From the NCBI GenBank assembly GCA_947629575.1, contig CANREF010000013.1, positions 1-42,141 of the forward strand: a DNA stretch of 42,141 bases, read 5' to 3'. Every line of letters starts with the position of its first letter. The first letter of the stretch is position 1. Shown piece by piece: positions 1 through 5,362 of the stretch. A model generated the notes under the pieces. The model was not told the DNA's origin and made no database searches. It saw only the letters and a list, made by a program, of their open reading frames with translations. The translations under genes were made by a program, and so were the position numbers. This DNA is from an uncultured Clostridia bacterium (GTDB lineage Bacteria; Bacillota; Clostridia; Christensenellales; Borkfalkiaceae).

Positions 1-56
1 GGTTCGGAATAGTGTAGTGCTGGCGGTCTATCTCTTGTTTTCGGTTGCTTGCTTCC

Positions 57-509
57 TTACCGTACATGAGCATTAAATACGGGCGTCAATCGTTCCTTGC
101 GCTTGTCTAACCATTCCGAAGTTACGATCCCGCCGCATAAGGTAAAACCGTACCGGTAGAAAGTTTCGTTTTGGATCAGTTCCACTTCATACAAACTTTC
201 CCTCTTGGAAGCGTCCTCGTAAAAAGCAAAGGGTTGATTGTCATGTACAATAGGGAGTTGTGACGCTGAAAACAGGAGGACATTCTTCATATAGGCTAAC
301 GCCTTGATGACATTCGTTTTTCCCGAAGCATTGCCGCCGAAAATGATCGCGGATTTTAAGAGAATATTATCGTCCTTGGGCATTAACTTCGCATTGACGG
401 GAAATGTGTTGATCTCCTGCAATTCGCCGTCCTTGACTGCCTGCATACTTAAAACTGTTTCTTCGTAGAAGGATCTGCAATTTTTGAAGCGGAATTGTAC
501 TAACATCAT
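57..509 (-). pseudogene. Truncated AAA/OLD-like ATP-binding protein (N-terminal fragment)
   Basis: A 150-residue reading frame whose start matches ABC/SMC-like AAA ATPases of the RloC/OLD/AAA_15 type found in mobile elements and defence loci. A beta strand and 'FKNCRSF' near residue 8 lead to a Walker A motif GGNASGKT at about residues 58-65. Family members are usually 350-450 residues and carry a signature motif and Walker B, none of which is present here. The frame stops at position 57 within a conserved-looking ERLTPVF segment, and the sequence beyond does not continue the family in any frame within the 56 bases available. I therefore read it as a 5' remnant of a broken gene. It lies just inside the inferred end of an integrated element. 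Translation would start at 509, with an AGGTAG-like site upstream. Confidence 0.7.
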
Positions 510-603
510 CTACCTCCGTATTTGACTATATTCTACCACCATTATACCCAAATGTCAATACTTTAAGACACAATTTTGCGGTTTTTTTGCAAAAATGGCA
601 ATG

Positions 604-639
604 AAGGCTTCTTACTCATGATCGACGCAAAGAAGCCTT
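604..639. repeat. Inverted repeat near the element end
   Basis: Two perfect 10-base arms, AAGGCTTCTT (604-613) and AAGAAGCCTT (630-639), separated by 16 bases. On the plus strand the arm is followed by a run of A, so it is not a clear plus-strand terminator. On the minus strand only a short T tract follows. It may be a weak terminator or a structural site of the integrated element. Confidence 0.45.
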
Positions 640-650
640 AAAAAAGACAG

Positions 651-683
651 ATTGGGGAGTAGATTGGGGAGTGATTGGGGAGT
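651..683 (+). repeat. Three direct repeats of ATTGGGGAGT
   Basis: The decamer ATTGGGGAGT occurs at 651-660, 663-672 and 674-683, spaced one or two bases apart so the copies fall roughly one helical turn apart on the same face. They lie about 80 bases inside the tRNA-Gln fragment. Such iterated direct repeats beside an attachment core resemble arm-type binding sites for a tyrosine integrase or an excisionase. That role is inferred; no integrase is in the window. Confidence 0.6.
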
Positions 684-761
684 AAAAAAGAGAGAATAGG
701 CTGAAAATGGGCATTTTTTGATGATTTTTGCGTGTTTTTGGTCGATTTTTGCCCCGTTGCC

Positions 762-811
762 ACGGACTCTGACTCCGTCATTCGTTGGTTCGAATCCAGC
801 TACCCCAGCCA
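762..811 (+). other. tRNA-Gln(CUG) 3' fragment, putative attachment site
   Basis: The segment reads as the 3' half of a glutamine tRNA. It has an anticodon stem ACGGA/TCCGT around the 7-base loop CTCTGAC (anticodon CTG), a T arm containing GGTTCGAATCC, the acceptor strand TACCCCA, and an encoded CCA at 809-811. The expected 5' acceptor strand TGGGGTA and a D arm are absent from the roughly 75 bases before it, so no complete tRNA can fold. This is what remains at one end of an element that integrated into the 3' half of a tRNA gene. Because a terminator follows immediately, the chromosome side is probably to the right and the element to the left, with the reconstituted intact tRNA outside the window. 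Confidence 0.8.
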
Positions 812-816
812 AACGA

Positions 817-847
817 AACCTAATCCGAACGTCGGGTTAGGTTTTTT
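817..847 (+). terminator. Intrinsic terminator of the tRNA-Gln gene
   Basis: AACCTAATCCGA (817-828) pairs with TCGGGTTAGGTT (832-843) around an ACG loop, with a single T-G wobble, and is followed by TTTT. It lies five bases after the CCA end of the tRNA fragment and looks like the original terminator of the tRNA transcript. Confidence 0.85.
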
Positions 848-1080
848 GTTTGCTTTGAAAGCCCGCATTTAAGCTGTCAGAATTGCCCTCTGCGGCGTTT
901 CATGGGCGCGGTCGATTTCTCTCCCTCATGTCGGACAGTGCGACGAGCATCTTTATGGTTTATTATTATGTTCGAGTTTTTCTGCTAGACCGTCCTCATT
1001 CGGTTTACAATGGGGACGATTGAGCTTCCTCCCGCTCAACATTCCGTATTCGATATTCGGCTTTGCTTAGTTATAAGTAC
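848..1080. other. Intergenic stretch without a recognisable gene
   Basis: No supported gene on either strand. Two small inverted repeats are visible: CGTCCTCATT/AATGGGGACG at 991-1018 and TTGAGC/GCTCAA at 1020-1039. Neither is followed by a T run, so they are not clear terminators. An open frame that starts in this stretch on the plus strand (1010-1447) is a shadow of the minus-strand gene at 1115-2008. Confidence 0.5.
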
Positions 1081-1104
1081 AAAAAGCGGGGCAATCTCTC
1101 CGCC
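1081..1104 (-). terminator. Probable terminator of the defence operon
   Basis: On the minus strand GCGGAG pairs with CCCCGC (one A-C mismatch) and is followed by TTTTTG. It lies just past the stop of the gene at 1115-2008, the last gene of the minus-strand cluster. The hairpin is short, so confidence is moderate. Confidence 0.45.
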
Positions 1105-1114
1105 ACATAATATC

Positions 1115-2008
1115 TTAAAGATTTTCGTACTCTTGCATGGTTTGGCTAAAGTTATTATGCCAATTTTGGTTATGGATAATTTTTTCTTCAACCCATTTAT
1201 TATCAATCAGCTCGCGCTTTGTTTTTTGACTCAACGTTTCCCAATTTTCCTTTGGTATAATATATGTAGCATTGCCATAGATTGCGGACTCGAGCACACA
1301 ATGTTCATTAAAAATATAGGCGTAATACCCATTAAATCCATTGATCCCCTCTACAATCTTCTCAGGCTTATACCTTTCTACGAATTCAAGACGATCAACA
1401 TCAAATGTATCGGTACTTTTTCCTTGATGTTCGAGCTGCCGTTTTAAGTGTTCACTCGGGTTTTCCCCAGGGGGAAGTATTTCCCAATTGCATTTTTGAC
1501 GGGGCGTCGCGGTGAAAGCTTCTAACCTATCGCTATAAATCCAACAAAAGCCATAAATCTCTAACAAGATGTTGATAGCTTCTTGGAGATATTTTTCTCT
1601 TACTTCATCTGTTAAATTAACCGCCACATACTTGTTGCCTTGAGTATCTGATGCAAGAATCAACTCTATTTCCATGGGCGGGACTTCAACTTTTGGATAA
1701 CACTTGCGGCAGATGTCTACGGCGACAGGAAAAGCATCCTCATTCCCATACGGCTGAATCCAAACAGTAGATACATATCTGTATTTTTTCTTCTTTGTTT
1801 TATCGCTATATGAATATCCATTAGCATTTTTTGCGCAAACAGGTCCAAAATCGGCAGATGGCAGAACCACATCACCAACCTCCTTCAAGCCGACCTGAAT
1901 ATGCTCATCATTTGTAACTGGTATACCAATACTAATCTTGTTTTGATCATATCCCTTTGGTAATTTTAGAACATTAATCCGTGCCTTTCTAATACAATAA
2001 CTTGACAT
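1115..2008 (-). CDS. Hypothetical protein downstream of a BcgI-like restriction-modification system
   Basis: A 297-residue soluble protein with no signal peptide or membrane segment. I do not recognise its family. Visible features are a CRKC pair around residue 113, a central region rich in acidic and hydrophobic residues (about 120-160), and a charged C-terminal third with many Trp, Tyr and Asn residues. The start at 2008 has GAGGAG at good spacing. It is the last gene of the AT-rich minus-strand block, 88 bases after a 53-residue peptide and downstream of the specificity gene. Its position suggests an accessory or companion defence role, but nothing in the sequence proves it. Confidence 0.7.
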   Translation of the reverse strand: MSSYCIRKARINVLKLPKGYDQNKISIGIPVTNDEHIQVGLKEVGDVVLPSADFGPVCAKNANGYSYSDKTKKKKYRYVSTVWIQPYGNEDAFPVAVDICRKCYPKVEVPPMEIELILASDTQGNKYVAVNLTDEVREKYLQEAINILLEIYGFCWIYSDRLEAFTATPRQKCNWEILPPGENPSEHLKRQLEHQGKSTDTFDVDRLEFVERYKPEKIVEGINGFNGYYAYIFNEHCVLESAIYGNATYIIPKENWETLSQKTKRELIDNKWVEEKIIHNQNWHNNFSQTMQEYENL

Positions 2009-2096
2009 TTATGACTCCTCTTATTTGCTCAATTATGTATAACACAGGCGTATTGATTCTAAACATATTTTGCAGAAATTTTCCCGAATAGTTGTT

Positions 2097-2258
2097 TCAA
2101 ATTTTCTGTAACAATACTAAAATCGAAGTAATCATTTCAAATAAATTTCGAGAAGTATCTATCGCCTGCTTGATGAGTTCATTTTGGATTGGAGATAAGG
2201 GGCGGTCGCCGTTCTCAACAATCCACTTGCACCAAAATTTAATTTGTTCTTCCGTCAT
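2097..2258 (-). CDS. Small 53-residue protein
   Basis: A short frame starting MTEEQIKFW and ending LVLLQKI, preceded by AAGGAG about nine bases before the ATG. It lies 40 bases after the specificity gene and before the 297-residue gene, on the same strand and in the same AT-rich DNA. The N-terminal half is mixed and charged; the C-terminal half (about residues 28-53) looks like an amphipathic to hydrophobic helix. There is no recognisable DNA-binding motif. The ribosome site and operon position support it as a real gene; the function is unknown. Confidence 0.6.
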   Translation of the reverse strand: MTEEQIKFWCKWIVENGDRPLSPIQNELIKQAIDTSRNLFEMITSILVLLQKI

Positions 2259-2298
2259 GAGGCTATCTCCTTTTTATTCCTTTTACGATATGATAAAA

Positions 2299-3354
2299 TT
2301 ATAGTAACTCCGAGCATACACATATCTTATGGCGCGATAAAACCTCCAGCGCTTTCATCCGATTGGACATCTGCATGAAATCGGGGTTTCCTTCCTTGTC
2401 TATCGGTAATTTGATTTTTTCTTTTTTTAGTAACTCTGGGAACAAACCGTAGTTATATGAATATTTAGCGGCGACTTGCTGTAAACAAGTCACTATGAAT
2501 AAACACGCATATTCGTCAATTTCCCGTACATCTATAAAATACATATCGCGTCCCGAAATCCACTCTTCCTTTTGATAAAAGAATGTAGCATTTTCTGCGC
2601 CAAACGAAATAACATTGGGCGGATTAACTCTCCCTTGAGGACGCGTTACGCGGTATTTTATTCCGTTATTAAATTTACTCCGAACTATATAGGGTATACC
2701 GTTGAAGTCTTGATGGACTTCACGCGTATGATAAACCACAGGTTTCACAATTTTCGGAAATATTTCGCTAATAGCAAACTCTTTCCATCTTGAAATATTT
2801 ATATTAGCCGCCGTGATTGTCTCAATGTTGCATAAATCCCTCAATGTCGCTTTCGCTGACATTTCAATACGTTTCATGTAGGATTCCATATAGGAGAAAT
2901 CGAGTTCTCCATCTATGTCGACGGGTAACCTGACCAAAATGCTCTTTGCCGTATCGCGTGTGAATTTATTAACATAATCAAAATTAAGGCACTGTGCCAT
3001 ACGCTTAAAGACCACGAGAAAAAACAAGAGCGAATACTGATTCCATTTATTTTGATATGAACCAATAGGGTATAATCCCTGCACATGAGGATACCCTACA
3101 AAAGGTTGATTCTGATAAAATATGGCGTCAGTAGAGGTGGTATCGCTAAAAGTAATTATATTTCCAGTTTCCGTCGGCGCAAGAGTCGTATATCCGCCCA
3201 CGCCATTGTTGAATGACGAATTGACCACAACGGGACATACGCCTTCTGTTTCGAATAATTTGCTATTTGTGAAATTATATGCTTTTGTTGGATGTATATC
3301 AAACAATTCGCCTATTTTGAATACGCCCCAAGCTTCAGTTTTCAGTTTCATCAT
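2299..3354 (-). CDS. BcgI-like restriction-modification specificity subunit (S/B subunit)
   Basis: A 351-residue protein with two target recognition domains of the type I HsdS / BcgI B kind. Both repeats open with the same pattern, W-x-x-F-x-I-x-x-[IL]F: WGVFKIGELFDI near residue 9 and WKEFAISEIFPK near residue 190. Each ends with a K-x-LP(V/I)D-x-(E/D)G-x-xDF segment, VRLPVDIDGELDF near 142 and IKLPIDKEGNPDF near 318, followed by a connecting helix. The length is close to the BcgI B subunit (about 340 residues). It would read a bipartite site and guide the methyltransferase/nuclease. Its start overlaps the end of the methyltransferase gene by 20 bases, indicating a coupled operon. The start could be at either of two adjacent ATG codons. 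Confidence 0.88.
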   Translation of the reverse strand: MMKLKTEAWGVFKIGELFDIHPTKAYNFTNSKLFETEGVCPVVVNSSFNNGVGGYTTLAPTETGNIITFSDTTSTDAIFYQNQPFVGYPHVQGLYPIGSYQNKWNQYSLLFFLVVFKRMAQCLNFDYVNKFTRDTAKSILVRLPVDIDGELDFSYMESYMKRIEMSAKATLRDLCNIETITAANINISRWKEFAISEIFPKIVKPVVYHTREVHQDFNGIPYIVRSKFNNGIKYRVTRPQGRVNPPNVISFGAENATFFYQKEEWISGRDMYFIDVREIDEYACLFIVTCLQQVAAKYSYNYGLFPELLKKEKIKLPIDKEGNPDFMQMSNRMKALEVLSRHKICVCSELL

Positions 3355-4627
3355 TGCCCCGCTCTATTCTAATACTGATATCGTCGGCACTGTTAGTTAC
3401 CTCGCTATCATACAAAACTTTTCTTATCAATGTTTCTCCGAATTCTTTTACATCAATCCCCTGCTGAAACATTACATAATCCATCATCGTTTTCATAAAA
3501 TCTTCTTCACTTATCTCAAATTCCTTTTCTGGCATTTGATAGCTTAAATGTTCGGAAGGCTTAATCCATTGAATGGTGTCACTGCCAGAATGTTTTCTGA
3601 TTACCCTAACCCACTCATCTTCTATTGCTTGCCATCTATCTTTTATATCCTGTCTACCTTGGTTTTTGACCGTTTCCAGCCCATCGTCTTTAATGTAACA
3701 AGCAAAAATTTCTTCGTCATTTTGTTTTACTCCCGCCTCGAAGATAAAGATTGAGGTGGTAACCCCTTCAAAGGTCTTTTCGGGCAATTTAATTATTTTT
3801 AACAACTTGCTATGTTTAAGGAGTTTGGAGCCGCGTTTATCCTTTTCGAGCTTTTTGTCTGGAAGAATGAAAGCACAAAGAGTATGTTTTGCAACATTTC
3901 TCAACACATTATCGACTATGGTTAAACAGCCGTATTTTGATTCAAACGGCGGATTCATTAAAACCTTTGTGATAGGTTTTGATTTGATCCAATCACAGGC
4001 TTCCTGCGAACGACTATCTAATTGTGCAAGATTGGTTTTTCCGTCCAGATGAATCAACATGTTGGCGCAAGCAAGCGCAAAAATCTCTCTGTCAAATTCA
4101 ATTCCATATAGCTGTGTTTCCTGTATGTTTCGTGCTTCTTTTGTTTTTCTTCCTCCTGCTTCCTTAATCATATTGCACATTGATTTGACTAAAAAAGCAC
4201 CAGAGCCGCAAGCTGCATCCAAAACTTTATCGTGATAATCAACATTAATCAAACGATACATAAAAGAAGTAATATGGTCGGGTGTAAAGACTTGTCCACT
4301 CTCGGATTTCTTCTTAAAACGATTAAATTCATTAAAGAAGATACCCATAACATCTTCTCCATTCCAATAATCTGAATTTACACATTCGGAAATTTCAGTA
4401 ATGTTTTCTATAAAGTTATCAATCGCCTCTTGGTTGGCAGTGTTATTCATCTTGATTTCCGCATATACTTCAATCAAAATATCCAATTTAAGATTTTGTT
4501 TCCTGCTTTCCTCGAGTGATTTTGCCAATGTACTAAGTATTGAATTCTTCATAACGGTAAAATTCATGCCTTTCACAAGGAGGGCATCAAACCGTTTTCC
4601 GACTAAAGCGCAGGCAGTAAAAATCAT
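3335..4627 (-). CDS. N6-adenine DNA methyltransferase domain of a BcgI-like system (C-terminal part of a probably split gene)
   Basis: A 430-residue gamma-class adenine methyltransferase like HsdM and the C-terminal part of BcgI A. Motif X (SGQVFTP, about residue 110) and the helical N-terminal region precede motif I DAACGSGAF (137-145) for S-adenosylmethionine and motif IV NPPF (225-228) for catalysis. The annotated ATG overlaps the nuclease stop by four bases. Reading upstream of this ATG in the same frame, however, gives GIKNLYHR running straight into MIFTACAL, which looks like authentic protein. Restoring one T near 4655 would join nuclease and methyltransferase into a protein of roughly 600 residues, the BcgI A architecture. 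It is either a frameshifted gene or a gene split with coupled translation. Confidence 0.87.
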   Translation of the reverse strand: MIFTACALVGKRFDALLVKGMNFTVMKNSILSTLAKSLEESRKQNLKLDILIEVYAEIKMNNTANQEAIDNFIENITEISECVNSDYWNGEDVMGIFFNEFNRFKKKSESGQVFTPDHITSFMYRLINVDYHDKVLDAACGSGAFLVKSMCNMIKEAGGRKTKEARNIQETQLYGIEFDREIFALACANMLIHLDGKTNLAQLDSRSQEACDWIKSKPITKVLMNPPFESKYGCLTIVDNVLRNVAKHTLCAFILPDKKLEKDKRGSKLLKHSKLLKIIKLPEKTFEGVTTSIFIFEAGVKQNDEEIFACYIKDDGLETVKNQGRQDIKDRWQAIEDEWVRVIRKHSGSDTIQWIKPSEHLSYQMPEKEFEISEEDFMKTMMDYVMFQQGIDVKEFGETLIRKVLYDSEVTNSADDISIRIERGNDETEN

Positions 4628-5130
4628 TCTATGATAAAGATTTTTAATACCGAATCTATATGCAATGAGTCGTTAATTTTTTTAGTTAAATTATAAATGC
4701 GCTTTTTGTCAATCGTATTCTGCGTTGCTAAAGTCAAATAATATGTTTTATCTTGCAATGCCGCCGCTGTCGGCACAACTTCAACATTGTTTTTGAAAAC
4801 TCTTATCTCAATACCGTTATAAAGTATTCCGATTACATTCTTAAACTGCGTTAAGGCAATACTACAATTTTTTACAAGCTCGTCAACCCATTTGTCTTCA
4901 TATAAATCTTCCTTCCCTGACTTTGTTTCCAAAATGATAGCTGGAAGATTACGATTATCGGGCAAATACCAACCATCGGGTTTATCGCTATATCCCTTGA
5001 AGCCGAGCTGATTAAATGTTGTAATTTGCCCCGTCCCTTGCTTGATGCCTTTTTCGGTTTTATTAAAGCCAAGAACAATCTTTGCATTATCCCTTACTTC
5101 ATCTTCTGTTAAGATAATAACCTTTGACAT
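4624..5130 (-). CDS. PD-(D/E)xK nuclease domain of a BcgI-like system (N-terminal part of a probably split gene)
   Basis: A 168-residue protein matching the nuclease domain at the N terminus of BcgI-type and HsdR-type enzymes. The catalytic set is visible as PD at residues 51-52 and ILETK with Glu68 and Lys70. It would cut DNA at sites chosen by the specificity subunit. The last residues (DSVLKIFIIE) look like an out-of-frame tail: the neighbouring frame over the same bases gives DFGIKNLYHR continuing into the methyltransferase when one T is restored. GGAGAG precedes the ATG at 5130. With the methyltransferase and specificity genes it forms a minus-strand operon probably headed by the acidic peptide at 5169-5264. 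Confidence 0.82.
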   Translation of the reverse strand: MSKVIILTEDEVRDNAKIVLGFNKTEKGIKQGTGQITTFNQLGFKGYSDKPDGWYLPDNRNLPAIILETKSGKEDLYEDKWVDELVKNCSIALTQFKNVIGILYNGIEIRVFKNNVEVVPTAAALQDKTYYLTLATQNTIDKKRIYNLTKKINDSLHIDSVLKIFIIE

Positions 5131-5168
5131 AATAATCTCTCTCCTTTTTTTGTTAATCTGTTGTAAAT

Positions 5169-5264
5169 TTAATCATCCTCGTCGTCCATGTCCATGAAGA
5201 TCATATCTTCAAGTTGCGCGTCCTCGTCGTCGGTGTCGCCGAACAGCCAATCGAAAATACCCAT
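5169..5264 (-). CDS. Small, very acidic 31-residue peptide
   Basis: A short frame beginning MGIFDWLFG, with AGGAGG seven bases before the ATG and a TAA stop. Fourteen of 31 residues are Asp or Glu and there is no Lys, Arg or His; the C terminus is an almost unbroken acidic run. The amphipathic start (IFDWLF) followed by an acidic tail is the pattern of small DNA-mimic or protein-docking peptides. It is the first gene after a promoter-operator region at 5286-5320 and lies 38 bases before the nuclease gene. It may modulate the restriction enzyme, but that is inference. The consensus ribosome site is the main evidence that it is translated. Confidence 0.6.
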   Translation of the reverse strand: MGIFDWLFGDTDDEDAQLEDMIFMDMDDEDD

Positions 5265-5285
5265 ATTGCCTCCTATGATGACTCC

Positions 5286-5320
5286 ATTATAACACACTAA
5301 ATATGACAATTTTCGTCATA
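5286..5320 (-). promoter_or_regulatory. Promoter with overlapping operator-like palindrome for the BcgI-like operon
   Basis: On the minus strand a TATAAT -10 box corresponds to 5286-5291. Upstream, covering the -35 region, is a palindrome with arms TATGAC (5302-5307) and GTCATA (5315-5320) around a 7-base AT-rich centre. The location over the -35 box is typical of a repressor or controller-protein site governing restriction-modification expression. No obvious helix-turn-helix controller gene is found in the window. Confidence 0.5.
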
Positions 5321-5362
5321 AATGAAAAAATATTTTTTACTGACTTATTAAAAGCAGGGGCA

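Noticed and set aside
1-70. Minus-strand start MYGKEASNRKQEIDRQH running off the left edge
   Set aside because: Only about 22 codons are visible, there is no ribosome site, and it overlaps the end of the truncated ATPase. Too little to support a gene.
651-683. A CRISPR array
   Set aside because: The three repeats are only 10 bases long and separated by one or two bases, with no spacers. No CRISPR array was found anywhere in the window.
738-811. A complete tRNA gene ending in CCA at 811
   Set aside because: No 5' acceptor strand (TGGGGTA expected) or D arm can be found upstream, so only the 3' half is present.
612-812. Open frame of 66 codons on the minus strand beginning MAGVAGFEPTNDG
   Set aside because: It is the reverse complement of the tRNA-Gln fragment and the neighbouring direct repeats. 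Frames with this wording recur wherever elements sit in tRNA genes and are translation artefacts.
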